The notes beneath the pieces are model-generated. The model was not told where the DNA came from. It worked only from the letters and a program-made list of their open reading frames with translations, and made no database searches. Below are positions 52,817 through 64,000 of a stretch of DNA of 64,000 nt, in pieces. The position numbers and the translations under genes were made by a program. This DNA is from Phymatolithon calcareum (taxonomy: Eukaryota > Rhodophyta > Florideophyceae > Hapalidiales), in the NCBI GenBank assembly GCA_977006965.1, contig OZ345353.1, positions 3,720,001 through 3,784,000 on the forward strand. Reading direction: 5' to 3'. How positions within the stretch are numbered: position 1 is the first letter of the stretch; each line of letters opens with the position of its first letter.

Positions 52817-53863
52817 TTACCTTGCTCCCCTAAAGTACAGCTGAAAACGTTGCTCCGCGAAATGTACATAGGGAAAGTCCACGGTGTCTCCGGCGCTCTG
52901 TACAAGCGCCCAAAATCCCCAATACAGATGCGCCACTGCAGCGAACCTTTCCGCCTCCTGCACGAGTTCTCGAACACTCTCTTCAGTTGGCTCACTCCCT
53001 CCACTCTCTTCAAGGTAAGCTCTGCAGAACGCGGTCCTCGCTGCAAGCGTCGGGTAAAGCTTCGGCTGCACAATGCCATCAGTAGTGCCGCCCATGGCTT
53101 CACAAAAGAAATTGCCAATGTCAAACCCACGGTAATTCCACCCGGCGTACTCGAAATCCACCAGATGGACCTCGTTATCAGCAGAGATAAGAATGTTTCC
53201 GGCCAACAGATCGTTATGACAGAAAACAACTCGGCTATTACCTGCATCTTCAATACGTTTCTGACATTCACGTAACGCTGAAGTGCAGGCTGACACCCCG
53301 CGTTCAAACCTTGACAGTTGTCCCTTGCCTTCCATTCGCGCTGCCTCGCGAGCCCACCCTGTTATCTGCATCCACACCCCGGCGGGTGGAATGTCATCTG
53401 CGTTGCAGGGGCGGAACGTATGTAGACGTGCCATGGCCGTTGCCACACCGTGCATGACAACAGGTGACACCATCTCGAACAGATGCAGCGGACGGGAGGG
53501 GATGTAGGTCTCGACGCGGCCATTCGCAAATAGTGCTAGCAGAGGAGGGGCGTGACCAGCGTGGCCAAGCTGTTCGAAGATTGAGTTTTCATTTTGCCGT
53601 TGCTCATTTGTGAATACACCTTCTGCGCCGAATACGCGAACAAGAACGGTGGAAGGAGAAGCAAATGGATGTGTAGCTTTGAAGATGAGGTTTGTTATAC
53701 CTCCTGGAATTTGAGAAACGGTGATTGAAGAAGAACCTCTCCAAGTGGGTAGCAAGGAGGGAAGATTGCGCGCAATGTCAATTGTGCTGCTCAATGAGGC
53801 GTGGGAGGCTGGGACGCGTGAAATTAATGGAAGGGTGGGAGCACTTTTCGTGGCGAATGCCAT
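52817..53863 (-). CDS. choline/ethanolamine kinase, copy 2
   Basis: Duplicate of 30,615-31,664; the chosen ATG is at 53,863 (348 residues), aligned with that of copy 1. The phosphotransferase motif FCHNDLLAGNILI and the following VDFEYAGWNYRGFD are unchanged. Differences cluster in the N-terminal 60 residues, with a few conservative changes elsewhere (for example Ile/Val in VLxRVFGAEG). Both copies are uninterrupted, so both may be active in phospholipid synthesis. A 15-nt indel lies upstream of the ATG. Confidence 0.88.
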   Translation of the reverse strand: MAFATKSAPTLPLISRVPASHASLSSTIDIARNLPSLLPTWRGSSSITVSQIPGGITNLIFKATHPFASPSTVLVRVFGAEGVFTNEQRQNENSIFEQLGHAGHAPPLLALFANGRVETYIPSRPLHLFEMVSPVVMHGVATAMARLHTFRPCNADDIPPAGVWMQITGWAREAARMEGKGQLSRFERGVSACTSALRECQKRIEDAGNSRVVFCHNDLLAGNILISADNEVHLVDFEYAGWNYRGFDIGNFFCEAMGGTTDGIVQPKLYPTLAARTAFCRAYLEESGGSEPTEESVRELVQEAERFAAVAHLYWGFWALVQSAGDTVDFPYVHFAEQRFQLYFRGAR

Positions 53864-55398
53864 GACTTTTTCTTGAACTTCGCGAAACCGATCCGTACCG
53901 GACGGCCTCCGGGCAACAAAAGAAAGGCGGTTGAAAAGACAAGCGGCGTTCCGATTCAGGGGACTATGCAAGTCAGTTACAGTACATCATATTCGGGTAG
54001 CTGAAACACTCGATGGTGTAAACGCAGGTTTTTCGCCGAGCATATTGTTATGAATGGACAATTTTGCTCTGTCTGGACGTACAGCACAATTGTGTGTTTC
54101 ATTCAGGATATGCAAAATCGGCCGATGGGACGATCATCATTGTTATCCGTTACCCGAAAGACGTTGATGCAGACTGTAGACACGCAATGATGCAGTGGCG
54201 CCAGCAGTTGCAGGAATAGGCGACCTAAATTCCGACATAGGTTCTGCGAGCAGGAAGCACGCAATAGGCTTCCAGCAAACCCCATGGCTGGAAGGCAATG
54301 GAAAGCCTACTTAAGCAGTTCCCCCTTCGTAGTTTTAGTACAGATCATCTCATCATCTCATCGGAGAGAGATCACCCCTTTTCAAGATAAACCTCAACTT
54401 TATCTTTTCATTCCCATTGACTACAAGACGGACACCTGTGATTGACGGAAGATATGTCGTTCATACCCGAAGTGGACGCCGTAGACTCAGTCGTGGAATT
54501 GAGCGCAGAAAATACTGTAGATCGTGAAAGAACTGGAACAGCGTAATATTTCGGACAGTATGCGAGGAACTACAGTAGAGCGTGGAAAAAGAGATAAATC
54601 TCATTCGATTGGCCATCAGCGAAATTGCAGTGGCGGCCGGTTACTTCCCCGACGCAGAACGACCCCTAGATGACGTCAACTGGCTCAACAGCAATTTGAA
54701 TATGGAGATCCATCGTCAGAGGGACCTTCTTGAGAATTTGTTTTTGCGTCCGCACTACCAGTCTGGAAAAGTCTGCAAATCCAGTCCCAAATATTTTCAC
54801 TGGTAATGAGGACGCGGCATAGGTCTTGTCTGGCTGCTGTGCTCATCTATGGGACATTTTTTCTCATAACGATTTCTAGTTTTCAGAAGTGGAATTGCTT
54901 TTCAACCAAACTTTTCATGATATTTCAAGTTTTTGCTCAAAAGTACGTGAAAACATCTGGAGCGAAAGTTGCAAGTCAACGCTGCACCGTGGAAGCAGCC
55001 ACTGAAAACCTATGCCGCGTCCTCGTAACCAGTCCACGAAATAATGACTGGTAATGAGGACTTTTTTGACTGGGTCTATGCATCGACTTCGATGAATTGT
55101 CAAGAAGGTCCCTCCGTCAGTAAGTCTGCTCCCAATCTGAACCTCTCCCACGCATATCACTCCATTTGAGAGGCGGAGCCAGTCTCCCTACTTGCCAAGG
55201 CAGACGACATGTTTGGCCTGAAATGTCAAGATAGTAGCAGCTGAGCACTTTCTTTGAACAATTCTGTTGGGAGTTAATAGTACTGGAAGATAGTACTAGA
55301 GGTAAGAGAAGAACTGCTCTGATAACTGTCAAGACTGACACTGACGAAACCATACTCAAATAAATCATTCATTTCGTTTACTGCAAAAAGTTTGTCGC
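53864..55398. other. right edge of duplication copy 2 and non-coding stretch
   Basis: Duplication similarity ends near 54,195. An imperfect inverted repeat follows: tggtaatgaggacgcggcatagg at 54,802-54,824 pairs with 55,012-55,034, and a third arm gactggtaatgaggac lies at 55,048-55,063. This looks like a small foldback element. Plus-strand frames of 74 and 82 codons (54,582-54,806; 54,806-55,054) overlap it and are not recognised. Confidence 0.4.
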
Positions 55399-58300
55399 TC
55401 ATGTATCATCACAGTCTGATGGTCTACCTTGAAAGTATCGAAACACTGTTCGAATTGGGTTGAAGTACAAGTTCGTACGTATAAACTCCACAATCGAGCT
55501 CCCTCCTTCCCGTTGTTGTTCGTCTGTGCCCGGCTGGGTCTCGCCATTGCCGGACCCGAACGACTCAAGCCGATCGGGGGAGCCGCATTCCTCATCCACA
55601 GGAGCTACACAAGCTCTCTTTGCACCTTGGCCTTCGCTGCCAAGTTTGCGCTTTTTGTTCTTCCCCACATGGTCGCCCCTCTCAGCAACATCCTCGCGTG
55701 TTTCATCAGATTCGACTGCCGTTCGTTCCTCAGTACCAGCGAAAAATCGACTTGGAAAATGACCTTCGCTTTCCATTTTGCGCTTCTTGGTCGCCGCCAC
55801 GCCGTCGTTCTTTCCATTCGATTCCATAGTCTTTCTCGAGATACCTCCATCTTTTGAATCCCCAGTCGTAGTAATTGCTCGGTTTGGACCTTGACTCTCT
55901 ACGCCACTCACGCTTTCGGTCATTCCCGCATCACCGCCTTCTACAATCATATCATTGTCAGTGCTCTTCTCCTTACCCGATCCTTTGTCTTCATCGCTAA
56001 GGGCAAGGAATGGCTGTGCCGTTTCCATATCGGCCATGTCCGCATCGATGCCTTTGCCTACGCCCGAGCACCCACCATCGCCTTCGTCCGTTGTAGGGTT
56101 CTTGTTCACTTCTGCGCCAATGCCCGCGTTCCTGCTATCATTCTTTCCTGGCTTCATTTCATCGAGTGTGCCCACAGTCATATCTCCGTCTGTGTTCCCT
56201 AGCAAGTTAGAGTTTGCATCTGCGTTCGATTCATTCTGACACGAATGTATCGGGCACAGTCCGAATCGCACAATGTTTGAGTTTCGGCAATATGCGCCAC
56301 TTTCAGTCCGCATGCCGCAAACGTAGGAACTCTGCTTCTTAATCGGCATGCGCAGGTCACGCACTCCCAAATCTTGCATACTTTTCAACCCCTTTCCCTC
56401 GCCCACGTCAGCTGTGCATGTTTGTGTTGTGTGCGCGGAACAGCGTTCAGATTGAAGACTCGTCAACGGATTTTGACAAGGCGTGCCCAGCGCGGTTTCA
56501 GCTCCACAAACGCCGCCAGCGTCTTTCGTTACCGACATATCGATACCACCTGGAATTTTGCCCGATCCACATCCAGATTTCAGGGCCCCGACACTGTCTT
56601 TTCCAGAGTCCGCATTATCGTCCAAACCACCACAGGCTGTTACTTTTCCAGAACTGGAGCTCAACTCTGGGGCACCGCTCCTATCCAATGAACTCATCTT
56701 GGTAACGTTAACGCCTGGTGCTGTGTTCGTACCACCTGATGACTCCAGACTTCTTTCCATGTCCGTCTCTGCTGCCTTCATCTGGGCCGTGTTTGTGCCC
56801 GACTTTCCTCCAGTCCCCAATTTCGTCTGCATTGTGCTCGTGCCAGCCTTTGTCCCAGTGATATCAGGTTTCTGCTGCGGTGTGTGCGCAAAACACAATC
56901 CGAATCGACTGAGGTATGGATTCCGGCACATTGTACCCTTTGCCGTGCGCGCCGCACAAAATCGACCCGATCGCTTTGTGAATGGCGAGTGCGGCCTGTC
57001 CACGTCATTTCGGATGCTTCCGGCCTTCGCCGACCGCAGTTCAGTCTCCACGAGTGCAGAGTGGGCTGCCACCATGGCCTGGACACTTTTGCCAGCTGCA
57101 ACCCAGGCCGGGACCACCTCCCTTCCGGTCCACTGGTACGTATGGGATGGACAGAGTCCGGATTGTGTCAGGAACGGGCTGCGACAAAGTGTTCCCTTGT
57201 CAGTGAGACCACCACATTGCTGTTTCGTCAACACAGGGAGAGTGTCCTTGTTTGAAGCGGTGTTGACCCCGATGTCTTTTTCCGTGTATGTGGGTATTTC
57301 AGATCGGGGGCGCTTATTGTCCGCCAAAGCACGAACTGCTCGCTCATCCTTCCGTATTGGTGCATGCACATTACATACTCCATGACGAGTAAGTTGTGTA
57401 CTACGGCAAGGTTCGCCTTTTTGCATAATTTCTCCGCACACACGCGCGGGTCCCGCTTTCGCTCCGTTAACGATGGTTAATTTGCTGGCATCTGTCCTAG
57501 ATGATGCGGGTACTGCTCGAGTCTCAATTGCAGGAGGGAATGATTTCCCGCTCGCTGCCGGTAATACACCTTCTGGGGTTGACGTGTCCACTTCATTTGT
57601 GTGATATACACAGCGTCCGGATTTCGTGACATAGTGGTTACGACATGGCGTGCCCTTCTGCGTAATTGCCCCACACACGGGCAAAGACTTCTTCGCTGCC
57701 GCGGTAACGCTATTTGATGATGCATCCCACTGACTCACATGCGCGGCACATAATCCATTTTCAGTCAGATTTATACTGCGGCATGGTGCGCCGCTCACAG
57801 TCAAAGCCCCACACCAATATGGCGACATATCGACTAGTTCCACCGTATTCCCCAATACGAATTCTTCCGCCCTGTCGGTAGTTGCTTTGTGATTACCTTG
57901 TTCAGTGCTCTTTTCTCCCTCCCTTCTTGCCTGCGAAACGCCAAATCTAGCACGAGCGCGTTTGTGTGTCTTCGGGACCTCATTCACACTTTTTTGCGCA
58001 GCCTTCTTGACATTAGGGTTCCCCGCTTTGCTATACCCGGCGCTCGAGCTGCCCGCGACAACACGACTCGCGTCCACATTTCCGCCCATAGCTCTGTTAA
58101 TACGTCTGGCCGCATTCTTGCTGGTGCCCGTATTTGCAGCAGCAGCCTGTACTGCACTAGTCTGCAGTCTACCCCCCTTCTTCGCTTTCAATACAGCTGT
58201 AGCTTTGTTGGCATTTTTGCCAGCAGAAACGCCCGACGCAGATCCTACCGACGCCATCTTCACTTTCGTCAGCCTAGCATTCGACGAGGTCGGGACTGCC

Positions 58301-59115
58301 GACTTTGGCCGGGAAGCATCCGCGCCACTGCTCGAACCTGCGTTTGTTCTCGGTGCAATAACTTTTGCCGCCTTCACGCCAGCGCCTGACTTTGCCCGTA
58401 CTCCCATATTCACGGGCATACCAGTACTAGTTTCTGCGGGCGTGCGCAAATTCTGCCCGACGCCAACAAGCGGCACAGGACGGCCCCAGGTAACTTGAGC
58501 ACCGTCATTCGCCGTCAAAGTAGCGTGATAAGTACAGCGTCCAGACGGAGTGAGTTGAGATACGCGACACCACTTTCCCGGACCCATCGGCGCACCGCAC
58601 ACACGAGGGGCGATCTTGACCGGTGTATTGCCTATCACGCCGGAAGTATGTGCCGGACACAGTCCGATTCTTCCGATGTTCAGGTTGCCGCACAGCGTTC
58701 CTTTTGCCGTGAGAGCGCCACAAATTCGAGGAGTTGCGTGGAGCCGGCAGCGGCCGGAGTCGTCGAGACCGGTTGAAGTATGGCACTTTGTTCCATTTCG
58801 GGTTTGCGCTCCGCAGATGGGCACTGGCGCATTCGTCACGGGCAAGTTTTGCCCTACCGATGGTTTTCGAGCTGCTGGCACTCCTGTGACAATAACGCGC
58901 GTTACCGGCTCGTTCTGCTTTGCTTGCGTGTTCTGCGTTGCTGGTTCCACGGGCGGGTTGTGATGTATGCGCTGCTCGCGCGCACGTCCGGGCTCGTCCG
59001 ACATGGAGAGGCGAGTAGGAGGATGCTTCGCAGTGCAATGGGCGCCTAAGGGTTGGCTGCTTCGAGAGATAATAATGCGAACGCGGATCCCAGTAAAAAT
59101 ACTGAAGAATTGCAT
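55399..59115 (-). CDS. large protein with ten C-X9-C-X10-C-X2-H knuckles
   Basis: A single 1,238-codon frame starts at ATG 59,115; the second Met, MSDEPGRAREQ at 59,004, is the more natural start because the preceding residues look like translated leader. Ten copies of a knuckle occur, of type CGALTAKGTLC...GLCPAH, that is C-G-x-x-T-x-x-G-x-x-C then about ten residues then G-x-C-x-x-H. Three lie in the first 200 residues, seven more between about 440 and 960. The linkers are low-complexity, rich in Ala, Ser, Thr, Lys and Gly, and the last 250 residues are acidic with KKRK-type basic patches. Single knuckles of this kind resemble the small bacterial and phage domain DUF5763. Zinc binding and a nuclear location are inferred. 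No function is known to me. Confidence 0.7.
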   Translation of the reverse strand: MQFFSIFTGIRVRIIISRSSQPLGAHCTAKHPPTRLSMSDEPGRAREQRIHHNPPVEPATQNTQAKQNEPVTRVIVTGVPAARKPSVGQNLPVTNAPVPICGAQTRNGTKCHTSTGLDDSGRCRLHATPRICGALTAKGTLCGNLNIGRIGLCPAHTSGVIGNTPVKIAPRVCGAPMGPGKWCRVSQLTPSGRCTYHATLTANDGAQVTWGRPVPLVGVGQNLRTPAETSTGMPVNMGVRAKSGAGVKAAKVIAPRTNAGSSSGADASRPKSAVPTSSNARLTKVKMASVGSASGVSAGKNANKATAVLKAKKGGRLQTSAVQAAAANTGTSKNAARRINRAMGGNVDASRVVAGSSSAGYSKAGNPNVKKAAQKSVNEVPKTHKRARARFGVSQARREGEKSTEQGNHKATTDRAEEFVLGNTVELVDMSPYWCGALTVSGAPCRSINLTENGLCAAHVSQWDASSNSVTAAAKKSLPVCGAITQKGTPCRNHYVTKSGRCVYHTNEVDTSTPEGVLPAASGKSFPPAIETRAVPASSRTDASKLTIVNGAKAGPARVCGEIMQKGEPCRSTQLTRHGVCNVHAPIRKDERAVRALADNKRPRSEIPTYTEKDIGVNTASNKDTLPVLTKQQCGGLTDKGTLCRSPFLTQSGLCPSHTYQWTGREVVPAWVAAGKSVQAMVAAHSALVETELRSAKAGSIRNDVDRPHSPFTKRSGRFCAARTAKGTMCRNPYLSRFGLCFAHTPQQKPDITGTKAGTSTMQTKLGTGGKSGTNTAQMKAAETDMERSLESSGGTNTAPGVNVTKMSSLDRSGAPELSSSSGKVTACGGLDDNADSGKDSVGALKSGCGSGKIPGGIDMSVTKDAGGVCGAETALGTPCQNPLTSLQSERCSAHTTQTCTADVGEGKGLKSMQDLGVRDLRMPIKKQSSYVCGMRTESGAYCRNSNIVRFGLCPIHSCQNESNADANSNLLGNTDGDMTVGTLDEMKPGKNDSRNAGIGAEVNKNPTTDEGDGGCSGVGKGIDADMADMETAQPFLALSDEDKGSGKEKSTDNDMIVEGGDAGMTESVSGVESQGPNRAITTTGDSKDGGISRKTMESNGKNDGVAATKKRKMESEGHFPSRFFAGTEERTAVESDETREDVAERGDHVGKNKKRKLGSEGQGAKRACVAPVDEECGSPDRLESFGSGNGETQPGTDEQQREGGSSIVEFIRTNLYFNPIRTVFRYFQGRPSDCDDT

Positions 59116-59731
59116 TTACAGTATAGCGGGAGTGAGGACCAGTCATTGTCGTACAGTACTGTATGAGATTTATGACTTGGTTTTAAGTCCAAGAACGACG
59201 CAAAATGAGAAAAGTTCAAATTAAGATCAGATCGTGTCCCAAAAAATAAAAAAACAAGCTTGTCCCGCATTGGCCATCTCCAAAACCGGAACAGCACGCA
59301 GGGACGGTGGAGGGTCCTTGTCACATGGAGCGGCCCAATCTGGTAAAGTCGAGTCCAGAAAACTGCTTTTACTCTCGAATAAGTTCAGTCGAGGTGAGAA
59401 ATCGATACAGTAGTGTTCATACCAATGGCCCTGTATTTATAAAAGACTGCAGAGATGTCTGCTTCTTTAATAACTGGAGGCAATATGGGGAAGCCCGGCG
59501 GTGGAATGAGAGTAATCATCAAAACCCGAAGAACGTGGCCATAAAGGTTTTTGCATGTAGGGCGACTTACCCAGGTTTGCTCCCAACGATGCTATGGGTA
59601 TGCAGGGTACCGTAGTCCCAAAAAGACAATTACGACTGTGGAAGAGCTGTTGTTTCAAGCAATGAAAATTGTCAGGAAAAGCGATAATGGAATTAGTTTA
59701 CAAAATCAGAAGTCAATAAACCGAGTGCTCA
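59116..59731. other. intergenic region between the knuckle protein and the MCM2 pseudogene
   Basis: No gene is seen. It should hold the promoter of the knuckle-protein gene (minus strand). A short palindrome around gtacagtactgta lies at 59,151-59,163. Nothing else is recognised. Confidence 0.4.
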
Positions 59732-61540
<1,809 letters not shown>

Positions 61541-61740
61541 GGTGGATGTGCGGTGAATACGGATAGAATTGTCTCGCTATCATGCGGGAATGCGATAAGC
61601 AGAACGCTTTTTTGTTTCCCAGGGCCCTCTCGGATCGGAAAGTGGTACGGAACCAGGTTTTCTGCTAAAATCACTTGTAGCAGTGATATCGAAGACACAG
61701 AAAAATGGCGGGAACTCAGTAGTAATACTCATCCCTGTAT
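61541..61740. other. upstream flank of the MCM2 pseudogene
   Basis: Non-coding. Possibly part of the original MCM2 promoter; no element is identified. Confidence 0.35.
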
Positions 61741-61808
61741 CATCTGGAACTTGGTGGTTGTTCCAATGGCACTTACACGTATGCAATTCGGAGGCACATT
61801 TAAATTTT

Positions 61809-62682
61809 GAGGAAATTCACTACATGGCCACCAAAAATTGGTAAAATTCACTACATGGCCATCTCTAGCTAAATTTACTACTCATCTGTTACGAGTACGA
61901 CGGCACTCTGTAAGCATGTCGTCGTATTCTCTGCAACGCCCGGCAAACAACATTCCCGCACTAACCACTCCGAAATCATGGAAAAGAAGGAGCTCTTGCC
62001 ACAGGTGGGCGACTACGCTGAATCAAGCTTTGACGACGTTGTCAACGTCGTGACCTTCCAAAGCACGTCGATGGACAAGGCCCACCTCGTGGCGAAACGC
62101 AACAAGTGTGCGAAGCACTTTTGTACGCTTTTAGTCGCTTGGTGCAGCCTCGGTATCGTTGGACCGGTGGAACAAGCACTAGTTCAGGGACGTGTGGATG
62201 TTGAAAACGTGGACCAAGCAGCATGGGGCCAATAACACGCGTGTAGCAGTCACTGGAGACCAGCCAGTGCAGGATGATTTGGTGCCGTTTGACCTTGTGT
62301 CTAGACCGGGCCGCAATTGCAAGAAGCCCTACTTTCCGTCCGAAACGAGGGGCCGTCACTGCTCCTCGTGCGGAAACACTGGTCACTTTTCGCAGACCTC
62401 CGGGAGACCTAACATCCACAACGTCGTCGAGGCGAAACGAAAACACATCGACAAAGCGGCTCAGTCCATGATCATCGACCTTACCGCCTGCGATGATGAA
62501 GATGCTACTTGCAACGAGGATCTAAAGCGTAGAGCGTAGTGCGCACAACAAATTTTACTGTCCCATAGATTGCTTTGACAAACGGATGAGTAGTAGATTT
62601 GGCTAGAGTGAGTAATGATAGTACGCTTGACCAGGGGTGAGTAGTAGATTTGGCTAGAGATGGCCATGTAGTGAATTTCCTC
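61809..62682. mobile_element. MULE-like element, 874 bp, 10-bp target duplication
   Basis: The ends gaggaaattcactacatggcca and complement are perfect over about 22 bp, and an inner ctagc...tactactcat pair extends the inverted repeat. A perfect 10-bp duplication, tttaaatttt, flanks it (61,799-61,808 and 62,683-62,692). A 9-11 bp duplication is typical of Mutator-like elements. Inside is the C-terminal end of a protein in two overlapping frames: 61,978-62,235 and 62,192-62,539, the latter with CSSCGNTGHFSQTS, a CCHC knuckle lacking its last Cys. No DDE core is present, so it is an internally deleted, non-autonomous copy. Confidence 0.7.
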
Positions 62683-62692
62683 TTTAAATTTT

Positions 62693-62806
62693 TAATCAAG
62701 AAACACTTCCGCTTAGTAACGAGTCGAGACGGCACGAATGTTCCACGTGTAACTCGTGTCGTGCCGACTCGTTACTAAGCGGAAGTGTTCCTTGATTAAA
62801 ATTTTA
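62693..62806. repeat. hairpin with ~45-bp arms
   Basis: The arms ttaatcaag(a)aacacttccgcttagtaacgag and complement are almost perfect, separated by about 16 bp around tgttccacgtgtaac. Such a foldback could form a stable cruciform or be a tiny MITE. Confidence 0.75.
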
Positions 62807-62872
62807 AATGTGCCTGTACTGAATTGCATACGTGTACCAGCCATTGGAACCCCCACCCAGGTTCCAGATGAT

Positions 62873-63254
62873 GATGTCAGCTGCTACTCGTTTCAAAAAG
62901 AGTGCAATTTTTCCCTGAGCGAGTCGTAGATCAATCGCATATAGAATCATAATATTCCCGCCAAAACAACCTACGCATCTAGAACGAAACAGAAGCGCAC
63001 AGGCGTTCAGATTTGGCAATCAGAAATGGCGGACAGTCACTAGAGAACCAGCGCCTTCAACCACACATCATGATCATGTGTGATACAGATACCAGGGGGA
63101 AAGTGGTAACTTTCCCCTGCAGATACCGTCGTATTGTGGTCATGTTGTGACTAGCCATAAGATGAAAAGACAATACTCTCCTGGCATCACATCCAGACGG
63201 ACATACGAAAACATCTAATTGGACATTGGCTACTTAGCCAGAAGGGTGAAGGGA
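62873..63254. other. no gene recognised; two short palindromes
   Basis: A palindrome around acatcatgatcatgtgtgat lies at about 63,066-63,085, and gggggaaagtggtaactttcccc lies at about 63,094-63,118. Nothing else is supported. Confidence 0.4.
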
Positions 63255-63620
63255 TATTTGATGATTTTATTTTGAGAGCTCCCAAAGCCTCACCTTGGTG
63301 TAAAGGGGCAGCTCTTGCGATATTCTCTGAGCTAAAGTCCTCTGGCTACTCAACACGTTCTTGATTCGTAATTCTTTCGCAACAAGAGCTCCTGTGAGCC
63401 TCTTGCACTCAAAACTCAATTTCTGTATTCATCTTCGACGACGCTAGAGTACGTTGTAAGGGGACTAGTTCGATCACCGTGGTAATCCCGCAGTAGGCAC
63501 CCAATACTGATTTTTCCAAAGGGGTGCTCCGTTAAATGTCAACCTTAAGCACCTTAAACGTGTTGTTCTTTCTCCTATGTAAAGGTTGATGTTGTTCAAC
63601 AATGCAGAAATCAGGTTCGA
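63255..63620 (-). mobile_element. remnant of the second LINE family (3' end)
   Basis: The sequence follows 28,240-28,590 with many substitutions: gctccca(a/g)(a/g)gcctc, ttgattcgta, aacaagtgctcc-type, caatactgattttt and ggtgctc blocks occur in the same order. It corresponds to the 3' end and last codons of the reverse transcriptase on the minus strand. No target duplication was found. Confidence 0.6.
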
Positions 63621-64000
63621 TAATTCGGAAGGGTGAGCGGAGGCCACGACTCCCGTGTGTCGGGTGCATCCGAGTCATTTACCCACAGACGTAGGCTCCC
63701 GGTACCGACGGGGTCCATTTTCGCTCTTCATATCGTTGCCCATGCGTATGGGCTGGATTTGGCGTGCGCGTTCCCTAACAATCTTGATACAGCGCCGCGT
63801 AGTTGCTCGATACGAATGGGGCTCGAGGATTCCGGCGGTGGTGCCATCCAAGCAGTACAAGTGGTCCATTTACCTGCGAGACATCAACTCTACTTCCTCA
63901 GGACTTTCCTTTCAACTCGCCCACTTTCTCATCTGCGATCGTACGGAACTCCATTTTTTTCGATACAGGTCTTCTGTGCATATTGCTGAACAGAGTTACG
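63621..64000. other. unassigned right edge
   Basis: Open frames of 118 codons (63,633-63,989, plus) and 64 codons (63,675-63,869, minus) overlap. Neither is recognised and the window ends before context is available. Confidence 0.3.

Larger units (their letters stand above)
35135..54195. repeat. segmental duplication, copy 2
   Basis: This is the direct repeat of 13,165-32,030, with about 3.1 kb between the copies. Insertions private to this copy are the retroelement fragment at about 37,961-38,478 and the Ty3/gypsy element at 45,349-51,161. Removing them leaves a core of about 12.7 kb. All five insertions private to copy 1 are absent here, at sites that read through cleanly. Confidence 0.85.
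61741..62872. repeat. larger inverted repeat enclosing a MULE-like element and a hairpin
   Basis: The left arm at about 61,741-61,806 (catctggaac ... acacgtatgcaattc ... ggcacatttaaat) is complementary, with small differences, to about 62,800-62,872. The arms enclose the MULE-like element and a 115-bp hairpin. They may be terminal repeats of an older transposon that received later insertions. Confidence 0.6.

Noticed and set aside
55429-58498. Several long plus-strand frames (up to 300 codons)
   Set aside because: They are antisense shadows of the ten-knuckle gene; long shadows arise from its biased composition.

Overview
The window is nuclear DNA from an intron-poor eukaryote. It holds a replicative-helicase (MCM2) pseudogene, choline/ethanolamine kinases, secretory multi-pass membrane proteins and a dense load of eukaryotic transposons (pogo/Tigger, hAT, MULE-like, LINE, Ty3/gypsy chromovirus). 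Long uninterrupted frames and algal/oomycete-like transposons make a red alga or an oomycete plausible, with a lean to red alga. This placement is inference; no rRNA or organellar marker is present.

Layout. 1-12.7 kb is a decayed accessory region: a pogo-type transposase, a broken ORF with a histone-H3-like N-terminal tail, a Sel1-repeat relic, a MULE-like relic, a pogo element with a hAT element nested in it, and an internally deleted hAT transposase. 13.2-54.2 kb is a direct segmental duplication: copy 1 at about 13,165-32,030 and copy 2 at about 35,135-54,195. Each copy has two genes of an unrecognised secreted/multi-pass membrane protein family, a block of old MITEs and a Tigger-like element, and a choline/ethanolamine kinase. 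After removing insertions present in only one copy, each core is about 12.7 kb. Five insertions are private to copy 1 (two MITEs, two LINEs, one poly-A retroinsertion) and two to copy 2 (a 5.8 kb Ty3/gypsy element and a retroelement fragment). For most of them the other copy preserves the empty site, so boundaries and target-site duplications can be read directly.

55.4-64 kb holds a 1238-codon ORF with ten C-X9-C-X10-C-X2-H knuckles, an MCM2 pseudogene lacking its Walker A region, a MULE-like element inside a larger inverted repeat, and a LINE tail.

The probable working host genes are the two kinases, the full-length 711-residue membrane protein at 35.1-37.3 kb and the ten-knuckle protein. 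The other three membrane-family copies are broken. The most unusual items are the H3-tail-like ORF, the ten-knuckle protein, the undescribed membrane family, and two LINE insertions at the same homologous nucleotide.
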